Assembly: GCA_966692625.1 (NCBI GenBank)
Contig: CBKZAG010000069.1
Span: 1 to 15,415 of the forward strand
Origin: CAMLOF01 sp966692625
GTDB taxonomy: Bacteria > Pseudomonadota > Gammaproteobacteria > Burkholderiales > Burkholderiaceae_C
DNA length: 15,415 nt
Direction of reading: 5' to 3'
Shown here: one piece after another, positions 1 through 7,936 of the stretch
How the letters are laid out: each line of letters starts with the position of its first letter
How positions within the stretch are numbered: position 1 is the stretch's first letter
Notes under the pieces: generated by a model
Seen by the model: the letters and a program-made list of their open reading frames with translations, nothing else
Databases searched by the model: none
Told to the model about the DNA's origin: nothing
Made by a program: the position numbers and the translations under genes

Positions 1-2304
1 GCAGGGCATCGCGGGCCTCTCACTGTCGATGACGATTTCGCCGTGCTTGACGATCCTGTGGAGCAGCAGGATTTCACCCAAAGTTGCGATGTCGACGGTC
101 GCCCCCTTCGGGAGTCCGTGCTGATGGTGCAGGGCATGTACTGCGCGGCTTGCGCCGATGCGGTGGAATCCGCCTTGTTGGGCCGCCCGGGTGTGGTTTC
201 GGCACAGGTGCATGCTGCCACCCGCCGCCTCACCGTGCGCTGGGACCCGGCAAGCACGCGAGTTTCCGAACTGGCACGTGCCGTGGGTGACACGGGTTAC
301 CGGCTGCTGCCCATGCAGCAGGCGCTCAGCATCAGCGAGCGTCTGGCCGAAACCCGCAAGGCGCTGTGGCGCCTGTTCGTGGCGGGGTTCTGCATGATGC
401 AGGTCATGATGTACGCGTGGCCGGATTACGTCACAGAACCCGGCGAAATCCCCGCCGACATCATGCAGCTTCTGCGCTGGGCCAGTTGGGTGCTCAGCCT
501 GCCGGTCGTGCTCTTCGCCAGTGGCCCGTTTTTCCAGAGCGCCTGGCGCGACTTGCGGCGGGGCAGAGTAGGTATGGACACGCCAGTGTCCATCGGCATC
601 CTGGTCACTTTTGTGGCAAGCAGCGCCGCCACCTTCGACCCGGCCGGGCCTTGGGGCAGCGAGGTCTGGTTCGACTCGCTGACCATGTTCGTCTTCTTCC
701 TGCTGGGCGGGCGCTACCTGGAGTTCAAGGCGCGCGACCGCACGGCGGGCGCCCTTGACGCACTGATGAACCGTTTGCCCGAGCGCTGTGACCGCCAGAC
801 GGCGGCAGGCGGATTTGAGCCGGTTTCCCTCAAGCGCCTGTTGGTGGGCGACGTGGTACGTGTGCAGGCGGGCCAGGCTTTTCCTGGCGATGGCGTGGTG
901 CTGAGCGACGGGGCAACGGTGGACGAGGCCTTGCTGACGGGCGAGTCCCATCCGGTCACCCGCAGCCGGGGTGAAGCCGTGGTGGCGGGCAGCTACAACC
1001 TCGCAGGCCCCGTGCTGGTCAGGCTGGACAAGCTGGGCAGCGACACCCGCTTCGCCCAGATCGTCAACCTGATGGAGCAGGCCTCTACCGAAAAGCCCAG
1101 GCTGGCCCGGCTGGCCGACCGCATTGCCGCCCCATTTCTGGTGCTGGTCTTGCTGGCGGCTGCGGTGGCAGCGGCCTACTGGTGGCAGATCGACCATTCG
1201 CGCGCGCTGGCGGTTGCCGTGGCGGTGCTCATCGTCACCTGCCCGTGCGCGCTGTCGCTGGCCACGCCAGCGGCCATGCTGGCATCTGCCGGTGCACTGG
1301 CCGGCCGGGGCATTCTGGTGCGCCGCCTGCAGGCTTTTGAGGTGCTGGCCGGGGTGGACACGGTTGTTTTTGACAAGACCGGCACGCTGACACAAGACCG
1401 GGTGGTGCTGCGCGAGGTGCGCTGCCGCGAAGGGTGGTCCACCGAAGATGCCTTGCGTGCGGCCTGGCCCTTGGCAAGCGTTTCCCTGCACCCGGTGTCC
1501 AAGGCCATTGCGCGAGCAGCCGAAGCGCATGAACTCGGGCCGTTGCCCGGTGGCTTTCAGCAGGTGCAAGATGTGGCGGGGCAGGGCATGACCGTGCCGC
1601 ATGCAAATGGCGGCTGGTTGCGCCTAGGGTCTACCCAGTTCTGTGGGTTGAGCCAACAAGAGTTGCAGGCCCAGGGGTACAGCGAGGCTGACACGCCCTG
1701 CGCCTATCTGGCGGATGAAACGGGCTGGCTGGCCACTTTCGTGTTGGATGAGGGCATCCGCGAAGATGCGGCAGAGGCTGTTCGCCGTTTGCACACCGAA
1801 GGTTTTCGCACTCGCCTCTTGTCGGGTGACCGGCGCGCGGCCGCCGAGCGTGTTGCGCGTCAGTTGGGTATCTCTGAGGTGGTGGCCGAAGCCAGCCCCG
1901 AGCGCAAATTGGCCGAAATAGTCTCCATGCAAGAGCAAGGGGCTCGTATCGTCATGGTGGGCGATGGCCTCAACGATGGCCCGGTGCTGGCTCGGGCCGA
2001 CAGCTCCTTCGCACTCGGGCATGGCGCGCCGCTCACGCAGGCGCAATCCGATTTTGTCGTGCAAAGCGGGCGGTTGATCGAGGTGGTTGATTCGCTGTTG
2101 CTGGCGCGCCGCACCATGGCCATCGTCCGGCAGAACCTGTGGTGGGCGGCCGCCTACAACGCCGTCTGCGTTCCGCTGGCGCTGGCCGGTTACATGCCGC
2201 CCTGGCTCGCCGGGCTGGGCATGGCGGCCAGTTCCCTGCTGGTCATTGGCAACGCCATGCGTCTGTCACGCATTCGAGTCACGCTTGCGCAACCAACGCG
2301 CTGA
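1..2304 (+). CDS. ccoI: CcoI/FixI Cu(I)-transporting P1B-type ATPase (5' end outside window)
   Basis: Inner-membrane ATPase that exports Cu(I) for assembly of the CuB centre of cbb3 oxidase. Counting from the GTG at 43, the sequence shows an N-terminal metal-binding domain with GMYCAAC (Cys34, Cys37), the actuator motif TGES (299-302), the transmembrane ion site CPC (400-402), the phosphorylation motif DKTGTLT (Asp444), the nucleotide-domain HP (483-484) and GDGLND (640-645). Late membrane helices carry YN (705-706) and M..SS (727, 730, 731), the Cu(I)-selective P1B-1 signature. The reading frame is open to base 1 and no Shine-Dalgarno precedes the GTG at 43, so I infer that the true start lies upstream; the GTG is the fallback, giving 753 aa. 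Assignment as CcoI rather than a detoxifying CopA rests on the adjacent ccoS and ccoN genes. Confidence 0.93.
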   Translation, partial: AGHRGPLTVDDDFAVLDDPVEQQDFTQSCDVDGRPLRESVLMVQGMYCAACADAVESALLGRPGVVSAQVHAATRRLTVRWDPASTRVSELARAVGDTGYRLLPMQQALSISERLAETRKALWRLFVAGFCMMQVMMYAWPDYVTEPGEIPADIMQLLRWASWVLSLPVVLFASGPFFQSAWRDLRRGRVGMDTPVSIGILVTFVASSAATFDPAGPWGSEVWFDSLTMFVFFLLGGRYLEFKARDRTAGALDALMNRLPERCDRQTAAGGFEPVSLKRLLVGDVVRVQAGQAFPGDGVVLSDGATVDEALLTGESHPVTRSRGEAVVAGSYNLAGPVLVRLDKLGSDTRFAQIVNLMEQASTEKPRLARLADRIAAPFLVLVLLAAAVAAAYWWQIDHSRALAVAVAVLIVTCPCALSLATPAAMLASAGALAGRGILVRRLQAFEVLAGVDTVVFDKTGTLTQDRVVLREVRCREGWSTEDALRAAWPLASVSLHPVSKAIARAAEAHELGPLPGGFQQVQDVAGQGMTVPHANGGWLRLGSTQFCGLSQQELQAQGYSEADTPCAYLADETGWLATFVLDEGIREDAAEAVRRLHTEGFRTRLLSGDRRAAAERVARQLGISEVVAEASPERKLAEIVSMQEQGARIVMVGDGLNDGPVLARADSSFALGHGAPLTQAQSDFVVQSGRLIEVVDSLLLARRTMAIVRQNLWWAAAYNAVCVPLALAGYMPPWLAGLGMAASSLLVIGNAMRLSRIRVTLAQPTR

Positions 2305-2317
2305 AACAAGGAGCACC

Positions 2318-2398
2318 ATGAACCTCCACGCTCACATTGGCTCGCTGCCCCCCGAGGGTGCGCATCCCTCCCTTGAGACGGCTCGGCGGGAGGTCTGA
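2318..2398 (+). CDS. candidate 26-aa small ORF between ccoI and ccoS
   Basis: A 26-codon ORF fills the 96-base gap between ccoI and ccoS. It starts with ATG, 4 bases after a perfect AAGGAG (2308-2313), and stops with TGA two bases before the ccoS ATG. The product is hydrophilic, with no membrane segment or cysteine, and begins MNLHAHIGSLPPEG. I do not recognise it. The strong ribosome binding site and the stop placed immediately before ccoS suggest either a real small protein or a translational coupler that delivers ribosomes to ccoS; the ccoS ribosome site GGGAGG (2388-2393) lies inside its last codons. Chance is also possible in so short a frame. Confidence 0.4.
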   Translation: MNLHAHIGSLPPEGAHPSLETARREV

Positions 2399-2400
2399 CC

Positions 2401-2538
2401 ATGGAAATTCTCTATCTCCTGATCCCCCTGTCGGTGATCCTTGTCCTCGGCATCATCGGCCTGTTCTGGTGGGCTCTGCAATCGGGGCAATTCGACAACA
2501 TCGAGCGCGAAGGTGAACGCATTCTTCGGGGCGATTGA
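2401..2538 (+). CDS. ccoS: CcoS, cbb3 oxidase maturation protein
   Basis: This 45-aa protein begins MEILYLLIPLSVILVLGIIG and has one N-terminal membrane helix (about residues 3-26) with the WW motif of the family, followed by a short charged tail containing GQFDN and a conserved-looking acidic end. CcoS proteins are needed for cofactor insertion into cbb3 oxidase and are normally 45-70 aa, so the gene is full length. The start is well placed 7 bases after GGGAGG (2388-2393). It lies directly downstream of ccoI, as is usual, and its TGA (2536-2538) lies inside the FNR box of the ccoN promoter. Confidence 0.93.
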   Translation: MEILYLLIPLSVILVLGIIGLFWWALQSGQFDNIEREGERILRGD

Positions 2539-2583
2539 TCTAAGTCAAGCCGATTTCCCAGGGGGCGCCGGATACTGCACCGT
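2535..2583 (+). promoter_or_regulatory. FNR/ANR-dependent promoter of ccoNOQP
   Basis: TTGAT-CTAA-GTCAA at 2535-2548 fits the FNR/ANR consensus TTGAT-N4-(A/G)TCAA. A -10-like GATACT lies at 2571-2576. If the box is centred at -41.5 (class II activation), transcription would start near 2583, seven bases after this -10, which is the expected geometry. The ccoN start codon follows at 2608 with GAGGAG at 2596-2601. The box overlaps the ccoS stop codon. The cognate regulator is probably the Fnr encoded at 7933-8655. The start site is inferred, not observed. Confidence 0.8.
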
Positions 2584-2607
2584 GGTGATATTTACGAGGA
2601 GTTTGGT

Positions 2608-4062
2608 ATGTCCGTAACAACAACGGGCTCCCTGGAGGGGGTCTATAACGACAAGGTCGTCAGGCAGTTCTCCATCATGGCCGTGGTCTGGGGCGTGGTG
2701 GGGATGCTGGTTGGCGTCATCATCGCGGCCCAGCTGACTTGGCCGGAGTTCAACCTCGGCATCGAGTGGCTGAGCTACGGCCGTCTGCGCCCGCTGCACA
2801 CCAACGCGGTCATTTTCGCGTTCGGTGGCTGCGCCCTTTTTGCAACGAGCTACTACGTCGTCCAGCGTACCAGCCAGACGCGCCTGTTCCTCGGCCCCCT
2901 GGCTGCCTTCACTTTCTGGGGCTGGCAGCTCGTCATCGTCGCCGCCGCCATCTCCCTGCCGCTGGGTTACACCCAGGGCAAGGAATACGCCGAGCTCATC
3001 TGGCCGATCGACGTGCTGATCGCCGCCGTCTGGGTGGCCTACGCCATCGTCTTCTTCGGCACCGTCGGTACCCGCAAGGTGCGCCACATCTACGTGGCCA
3101 ACTGGTTCTTCGGCGCCTTCATCCTCGCTGTCGCCCTGCTGCACATCGTCAACAGTGCAGCACTGCCCACCGGCCTGCTGCATTCCTACTCCGCCTACGC
3201 TGGCGTGCAGGACGCCATGGTGCAATGGTGGTACGGCCACAACGCCGTGGGCTTCTTCCTCACGGCTGGCTTCCTGGGCATGATGTACTACTTCATCCCC
3301 AAGCAGGCCGAGCGCCCGGTCTATTCCTACCGCCTGTCCATCGTCCACTTCTGGGCGCTGATCTTCACCTACATGTGGGCGGGTCCTCACCACCTGCACT
3401 ACACCGCGCTGCCTGACTGGACGCAATCCGTCGGCATGGTGTTCTCCCTCATCCTGCTGGCACCCAGCTGGGGCGGCATGATCAACGGCATCATGACCCT
3501 GTCCGGCGCATGGCACAAGCTGCGTGACGACCCCATCCTGCGCTTCCTGATCGTGTCCCTGTCGTTCTACGGCATGTCCACTTTCGAAGGTCCGATGATG
3601 TCCATCAAGACCGTCAACGCGCTGTCTCACTACACCGACTGGACCGTCGGCCACGTGCACTCCGGTGCCCTGGGCTGGGTGGGTCTGGTTTCCATGGGTT
3701 CGCTGTACTACCTGGTGCCGCGCCTGTTCGGCCAGAAGCAGATGTACTCCAAATCGGCCATCGAGTTGCACTTCTGGGTGGCCACCATCGGCATCGTGCT
3801 GTACATCGCCGCCATGTGGATCGCCGGTGTCATGCAGGGTCTGATGTGGCGCGCCGTGAACCCCGATGGTTCGCTGACCTATACCTTCGTCGAATCGGTG
3901 AAGGCCACCTTCCCGTTCTACGTGATCCGTCTGCTGGGTGGTCTGCTGTACCTGGGCGGCATGTGCGTCATGGCCTGGAACGTCTGGATGACCGCGCGTC
4001 AAGGCCTCAAGGCTGGCGCCGTGCCCCAGGTCAAGATTCCCGCTGCTACCGCTCACGCCTGA
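2608..4062 (+). CDS. ccoN: cbb3-type cytochrome c oxidase subunit I (CcoN)
   Basis: Catalytic subunit of the high-affinity heme-copper oxidase; it reduces O2 to water at heme b3-CuB in the inner membrane and pumps protons. The 484-aa length is normal and the protein is almost entirely membrane helices. Ligands line up with those of structurally known CcoN: His64 (RPLHTN) and His351 for low-spin heme b, His349 (HVHSGALGW) for heme b3, and His211 (WYGHN), His261 and His262 (GPHHLHY) for CuB. Tyr255, six residues before the HH pair, is the expected cross-linked tyrosine. The start ATG follows GAGGAG by 6 bases. It is the first gene after the FNR box and is followed after 13 bases by ccoO. Confidence 0.97.
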   Translation: MSVTTTGSLEGVYNDKVVRQFSIMAVVWGVVGMLVGVIIAAQLTWPEFNLGIEWLSYGRLRPLHTNAVIFAFGGCALFATSYYVVQRTSQTRLFLGPLAAFTFWGWQLVIVAAAISLPLGYTQGKEYAELIWPIDVLIAAVWVAYAIVFFGTVGTRKVRHIYVANWFFGAFILAVALLHIVNSAALPTGLLHSYSAYAGVQDAMVQWWYGHNAVGFFLTAGFLGMMYYFIPKQAERPVYSYRLSIVHFWALIFTYMWAGPHHLHYTALPDWTQSVGMVFSLILLAPSWGGMINGIMTLSGAWHKLRDDPILRFLIVSLSFYGMSTFEGPMMSIKTVNALSHYTDWTVGHVHSGALGWVGLVSMGSLYYLVPRLFGQKQMYSKSAIELHFWVATIGIVLYIAAMWIAGVMQGLMWRAVNPDGSLTYTFVESVKATFPFYVIRLLGGLLYLGGMCVMAWNVWMTARQGLKAGAVPQVKIPAATAHA

Positions 4063-4075
4063 GGAGGACAACAAA

Positions 4076-4705
4076 ATGGCACAACACAACGAAGCGCCCA
4101 AGGGCTTTACCCATGAGCGGATCGAGACCAACAACTTCCTGATGATCGTTCTGATCGTCCTGGTGATTGCCGTTGGCGGTCTGGTCGAGATCGTTCCTCT
4201 CTTCTTCCAGAAGTCCACCACGCAGCCGGTCGAAGGCCTCAAGCCCTACACCGCCCTGCAGATTGTTGGCCGCGACATCTACGTCAAGGAAGGATGCTAC
4301 GGCTGCCACTCCCAGATGATTCGCCCCTTCCACGCCGAGACCATGCGCTACGGCCACTACTCTCTGGCGGGTGAGTTCGTCTACGACCGCCCGTTCCAGT
4401 GGGGTTCCAAGCGCACTGGCCCCGATCTGGCCCGTGTGGGTGGCCGCTATTCCGACGAATGGCACCGCGTGCACCTGAACAACCCGCGTGATCTGGTGCC
4501 CGAATCCAACATGCCTGCCTACCCCTGGCTGGAGCGCAAAGTGGTTGACGCCGAGGTGCTGCCTGCCCGCATGAAGGCGCTGCGCACCCTGGGCGCTCCC
4601 TACACCGACGAGGAAATCGCCAAGTCGGTCGAGGAAGTCAAGGGCAAGACCGAGATGCAGGCCGTGATCGCCTACCTGCAGAGTCTGGGCACCTCGGTCA
4701 AATGA
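4076..4705 (+). CDS. ccoO: cbb3 oxidase subunit II, membrane-anchored monoheme cytochrome c (CcoO)
   Basis: Electron-transfer subunit that passes electrons from CcoP to CcoN. The 209-aa protein has one N-terminal membrane anchor (about residues 20-40) and a periplasmic domain with a single heme c site CYGCH (Cys74, Cys77, His78) followed by SQMIRPF, typical of CcoO. Met146 in SNMPAYPW is the likely distal heme ligand. The ATG follows AGGAGG at the end of ccoN, only 13 bases after the ccoN stop, so the two genes are probably co-translated. All features are as expected for an intact family member. Confidence 0.97.
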   Translation: MAQHNEAPKGFTHERIETNNFLMIVLIVLVIAVGGLVEIVPLFFQKSTTQPVEGLKPYTALQIVGRDIYVKEGCYGCHSQMIRPFHAETMRYGHYSLAGEFVYDRPFQWGSKRTGPDLARVGGRYSDEWHRVHLNNPRDLVPESNMPAYPWLERKVVDAEVLPARMKALRTLGAPYTDEEIAKSVEEVKGKTEMQAVIAYLQSLGTSVK

Positions 4706-4724
4706 ACGAACGGAGGGCTCTGAA

Positions 4725-4862
4725 ATGGATGTGAACGACCTGAGAAGCATCGTCACCGTGGTCAGCCTGGTGACTTTTCTGGGCATCGTCTGGTGGGCTT
4801 GGTCCAAGCGCAACCAGTCCCGCTTTGAGGATGCAGCCCAGCTGCCCTTCAAGGACGAATAA
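4725..4862 (+). CDS. ccoQ: CcoQ/FixQ, small cbb3 oxidase subunit
   Basis: This 45-aa protein begins MDVNDLRSIVTVVSLVTFLG. It has a single membrane helix (about residues 8-26) ending in WWAWSKR, followed by a short polar tail (FEDAAQLPFKDE). CcoQ stabilises the oxidase complex and helps hold CcoP. The start is 8 bases after GGAGG (4712-4716), and the gene sits in the canonical place between ccoO and ccoP. Size, topology and position agree with the family, although such small proteins carry little sequence signature. Confidence 0.92.
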   Translation: MDVNDLRSIVTVVSLVTFLGIVWWAWSKRNQSRFEDAAQLPFKDE

Positions 4863-4888
4863 AGAGCCACCCCAAGAAGAGAATCATC

Positions 4889-5797
4889 ATGAGTGACTTT
4901 ACTAGCGATTTCTGGCACCTCTACGTGGCTGGTCTGACGTTCGTCAGCATCATGGCCTGCCTGATCCTCCTGTGGATCAGCGGCACCACCAAGGTCAAGG
5001 CACACGACGACAACACCACCGGCCACGTGTGGGACGGCGACCTGCGTGAGATGAACAACCCGCTACCCAAGTGGTGGGTGTACCTGTTCGTCATCACCGT
5101 GGTGTTCGCTCTGGCCTACGGCGCGCTGTACCCCATGTTCGGCAACATCCAGGGCAAGCTGGGCTGGTCTTCCACCGGCCAGCACGCCGCCGAGGTGAAA
5201 AAGAACGCCGAAGCGATTGCCCCGATCTACGCCAAGTTCAGCGGTATGCCCCCTGAAAAGCTGGGTGGTGATGCATCTGCCATGGCTGTTGGCGAGCGCC
5301 TGTTCATGAACAACTGCGCACAGTGCCACGGTTCTGACGCACGCGGCAGCAAGAGCTTCCCCAACCTGACCGACAACGACTGGCTCTGGGGCGGTGACGC
5401 CGAAGCGATCAAGACCACCATCACCAATGGTCGCCAAGGCATGATGCCCCCGATGGCCGCCGCCGTGGGCACGCCTGAAGACGTGGTCAACGTTGCCAAC
5501 TACGTACTAAGCCTGTCTGGCAGCCCGCACGACAGCGTCAAAGCCACGCTGGGCAAGCCCAAGTTCGCCGCATGTGCAGCCTGCCACGGCAGTGAGGGCA
5601 AGGGCAACCCCGCGCTGGGCGCCCCCAACCTGACCGACAACACCTGGCTGCATGGCTGGGGCGTTGACGCCGTGGTCAAGATGATCAACGAAGGCAAGAC
5701 CAACGTGATGCCTGCGCAGAACGCCAAGTTGACCGAGCAGCAGATCCATGTTCTGACCGGTTATGTGATGAGCTTGTCCAAGAAAACGCAGAACTGA
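4889..5797 (+). CDS. ccoP: cbb3 oxidase subunit III, diheme cytochrome c (CcoP)
   Basis: Entry point for electrons from soluble cytochromes into the oxidase. The 302-aa protein has two N-terminal membrane helices (about residues 9-31 and 59-80) joined by a cytoplasmic loop, then two periplasmic cytochrome c domains with CAQCH (Cys143, Cys146, His147) and CAACH (Cys229, Cys232, His233). Repeated FPNLTDNDWLWGG and APNLTDNTWLHGW segments, one after each heme site, show the tandem domain duplication. The ribosome site is weak (AAGAAGAGAA). The stop is followed after 21 bases by ccoG. Confidence 0.96.
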   Translation: MSDFTSDFWHLYVAGLTFVSIMACLILLWISGTTKVKAHDDNTTGHVWDGDLREMNNPLPKWWVYLFVITVVFALAYGALYPMFGNIQGKLGWSSTGQHAAEVKKNAEAIAPIYAKFSGMPPEKLGGDASAMAVGERLFMNNCAQCHGSDARGSKSFPNLTDNDWLWGGDAEAIKTTITNGRQGMMPPMAAAVGTPEDVVNVANYVLSLSGSPHDSVKATLGKPKFAACAACHGSEGKGNPALGAPNLTDNTWLHGWGVDAVVKMINEGKTNVMPAQNAKLTEQQIHVLTGYVMSLSKKTQN

Positions 5798-5818
5798 GTA
5801 GTTGACTGAAGACTAGCC

Positions 5819-7246
5819 GTGAGTTCCCAGGTTCCAGATTCCAGCGCCGCTGCTGCCGGTGACGACGATGTCGTCGTCTCCTTGTACGCCTCGAGACAGA
5901 AAATCTATCCAAGATCCGTCTCTGGGTTGTTCAGCAAGTGGCGCTGGGCTCTGGTCTGGCTCACGCAAATCATCTTCTACGGACTGCCCTGGCTGGAGTG
6001 GAACGCTCGCCAGGGCGTTCTGTTTGATCTCGAAGCCCGTCGTTTCTATATCTTTGGCCTGGTTCTTTACCCCCAGGACTTCATTTATCTGACCGGTCTG
6101 CTGGTCATCTCGGCGCTGGCCCTGTTTTTGTTCACGGCGGTTGCCGGTCGTTTGTGGTGCGGTTATGCCTGCCCCCAAACCGTCTATACAGAAATTTATC
6201 TCTGGATTGAAAAGAAGGTCGAGGGCGACCGCTCAGCCCGCATGCGGCTGGACCAGTCGGCCTTGTCCCTGGAAAAATTCGGCAAGAAGTGGCTCAAGCA
6301 CTTCCTGTGGGTAGCCTTCGGCCTGTGGACCGGGCTGACCTTTGTGGGTTACTTCACACCCATACGCGAACTGGGCAGTGCCGTGCTTGCCTGGGATCTG
6401 GGGCCCTGGCAGAGTTTCTGGATTTTCTTCTACGGTTTTGCCACCTACGGCAACGCCGGTTTCCTGCGCGAGCAGGTCTGCAAATACATGTGTCCGTACG
6501 CCCGCTTCCAAAGCGCCATGTTCGACAATGACACCATGGTCGTCACGTACGATGAGAAACGCGGCGAACCACGGGGGGCGCGCTCGAAAAAGGCAGACTT
6601 CAAGACCCTGGGGCTGGGGTCCTGTGTAGATTGCACCTTGTGTGTGCAGGTGTGTCCAACCGGCATCGACATCCGCAAAGGCCTGCAGTACGAGTGCATC
6701 GGATGCGGCGCCTGCATCGACGTCTGCGACGACGTCATGGACAAGATGGGTTACCCGCGCGGGCTCATCAAATATTCGACCCAGAACGGCATCACCAACA
6801 ACTGGACGCGTGCGCAGATGATCCGCCGCGGCCTGCGGCCCCGCGTGCTCGTGTATTCCGGTATTTTGCTGGCCATCTGCGTGGCGTTGGGTGTCAGCCT
6901 GTTCCTGCGCACGCCCCTCAAGGTCGACGTCATACGCGACCGCGGCGCTCTGGCGCGCATGGTGGAGCAGGGTCGCATCGAGAACGTCTACCGCCTGCAG
7001 GTGATGAACGCCACCGAAACGGCGCAGACCTACCAGCTCAGCGTCTCCGGTTTGCCTGGTATCGTCATTGCCTCTGAACCCAGTGTTGAAGTCCGACCCA
7101 CCGAGGTCCGTTCAGTGGCCGTGCGTGTGCAGGTGCCGCCCGGAACGGCTGACTCAGGTTCGCACCCCATCCATTTCGAGGTTCAGTCCACGAGCGACAA
7201 GGGTATCCGGGTAGATGAAAAATCGGTCTTCCTGATTCCCCGTTGA
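5819..7246 (+). CDS. ccoG: CcoG/FixG cbb3 oxidase assembly protein, iron-sulfur cupric reductase
   Basis: Membrane iron-sulfur protein needed for cbb3 biogenesis; characterised CcoG reduces Cu(II) to Cu(I) for the copper delivery route. The 475-aa protein has membrane helices about 38-60, 80-115 and 155-210, the CGYACPQT signature, and a polyferredoxin segment with CVDCTLCVQVCP (Cys269, 272, 275, 279) and a second cluster at Cys293, 296, 299 and 303, i.e. two [4Fe-4S] sites. A later membrane helix (about 340-360) precedes an Ig-like periplasmic C-terminal domain. The start is GTG; no ATG in frame gives the conserved N-terminus, and the ribosome site is weak. Position between ccoP and ccoH is canonical. 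Confidence 0.95.
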   Translation: MSSQVPDSSAAAAGDDDVVVSLYASRQKIYPRSVSGLFSKWRWALVWLTQIIFYGLPWLEWNARQGVLFDLEARRFYIFGLVLYPQDFIYLTGLLVISALALFLFTAVAGRLWCGYACPQTVYTEIYLWIEKKVEGDRSARMRLDQSALSLEKFGKKWLKHFLWVAFGLWTGLTFVGYFTPIRELGSAVLAWDLGPWQSFWIFFYGFATYGNAGFLREQVCKYMCPYARFQSAMFDNDTMVVTYDEKRGEPRGARSKKADFKTLGLGSCVDCTLCVQVCPTGIDIRKGLQYECIGCGACIDVCDDVMDKMGYPRGLIKYSTQNGITNNWTRAQMIRRGLRPRVLVYSGILLAICVALGVSLFLRTPLKVDVIRDRGALARMVEQGRIENVYRLQVMNATETAQTYQLSVSGLPGIVIASEPSVEVRPTEVRSVAVRVQVPPGTADSGSHPIHFEVQSTSDKGIRVDEKSVFLIPR

Positions 7247-7281
7247 TCCGCCTAGAACGCCCAAACACAAGTTTGCAAACC

Positions 7282-7596
7282 ATGAGTACCGCCGCCCCCG
7301 CCCCCGCCATGACCAACGCTGCCGCTCGTGTTCCGCAGCGCTGGTACAAAGAACCTTACGTCTGGCTGGTCGTAGGCGGGCCGCTGGCCGTGGTGCTGGC
7401 GTCGATCGTGACCGTTACGCTGGCCATTCGCAACCCAGATCCGGTGCTGCAGCAGCCAAAGCCCACCCTCAAGGTGGAAAGTCCGGCGGAAGGGGAGCTT
7501 TCCCCAGAGCAGCGCAAGGCCGCTGAGCTGAGCGTCATGCCCGCAGGACAGGCGCGAAACCATGTGGTTTCGCCTACACTCCCCAAAAGCGAATAA
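7282..7596 (+). CDS. ccoH: short CcoH/FixH-like cbb3 oxidase assembly protein
   Basis: A 104-aa protein with one membrane helix (about residues 26-50) preceded by RWYKEPYVWLVVGGP, which resembles the WY-x-P-W-x-W-L entry into the helix of FixH/CcoH proteins. After the helix, the usual D-Y-Y-K-x-G-L segment and beta-rich periplasmic domain are missing; there is only a Pro/Glu-rich tail. CcoH usually has about 150-170 residues, so this is a short form. The frame is open upstream to a TTG at 7243 overlapping the ccoG stop; I prefer the ATG at 7282 (ATG 7309 is also possible). None has a good ribosome site. The function is inferred from position and helix pattern. Confidence 0.72.
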   Translation: MSTAAPAPAMTNAAARVPQRWYKEPYVWLVVGGPLAVVLASIVTVTLAIRNPDPVLQQPKPTLKVESPAEGELSPEQRKAAELSVMPAGQARNHVVSPTLPKSE

Positions 7597-7638
7597 AGGC
7601 CCGTCTGCGTTGGACAGGCATACAAAAGGAGACTGAAG

Positions 7639-7926
7639 ATGCTTGCTCAACGACTGATGTGGATCGCATGGCCAGCCTTTCTGGTGGCCGCAGTCATCGA
7701 GATGGTGGTTTTCGCTCTGGTGGACCCCAGCGAACTCCATTGGGGAGGCAACCCGCTGGAGTTGTCCCGACAGGCGGTCTACACCTTTGCCTTCTTTTTC
7801 TTCTGGGCCATGACCTTCGCGTCCAGCGCGCTCACCACGCTGCTGTCTCAGTCGCCCTTTGAAGTCAACCGCTGCCCTGTGCCGCCCGATGAGCGGCCCA
7901 AGGATTGCGCGCGCCACTGCTGCTGA
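7639..7926 (+). CDS. two-helix membrane protein with Cys-rich tail, last gene of cco cluster
   Basis: A 95-aa protein with two predicted membrane helices (about residues 7-28 and 49-70) and a cytoplasmic or periplasmic tail containing RCPVPPDERPKDCARHCC, with four cysteines in 17 residues. It has an excellent ribosome site (AAAGGAGA, 7 bases before ATG). It resembles uncharacterised proteins I associate with Burkholderiales cco loci, especially the FEVNRCP-x-PP segment, but no function is known to me. The location suggests a role in oxidase assembly; the cysteines could bind copper or another metal. It ends only 6 bases before the convergent fnr stop. Confidence 0.82.
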   Translation: MLAQRLMWIAWPAFLVAAVIEMVVFALVDPSELHWGGNPLELSRQAVYTFAFFFFWAMTFASSALTTLLSQSPFEVNRCPVPPDERPKDCARHCC

Positions 7927-7936
7927 GCGGCCTCAG
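7923..7936. terminator. possible small bidirectional hairpin between convergent stops
   Basis: CTGAG-CGGC-CTCAG is a perfect 5-bp inverted repeat joining the two convergent stop codons (TGA ending at 7926 and the fnr stop at 7933-7935). It has no convincing T-tract on either side, so it may be a weak terminator aided by convergent transcription, or chance. Confidence 0.25.

Noticed and set aside
2545..4242. 565-codon open frame on the - strand opposite ccoN
   Set aside because: Its product is rich in His, Asp, Gly and Gln with no domain, as expected of the antisense of a high-GC gene; ccoN on the + strand has every catalytic ligand.
4046..5026. 326-codon open frame on the - strand opposite ccoO and ccoQ
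   Set aside because: It spans several well-supported + strand genes and shows no family motif.
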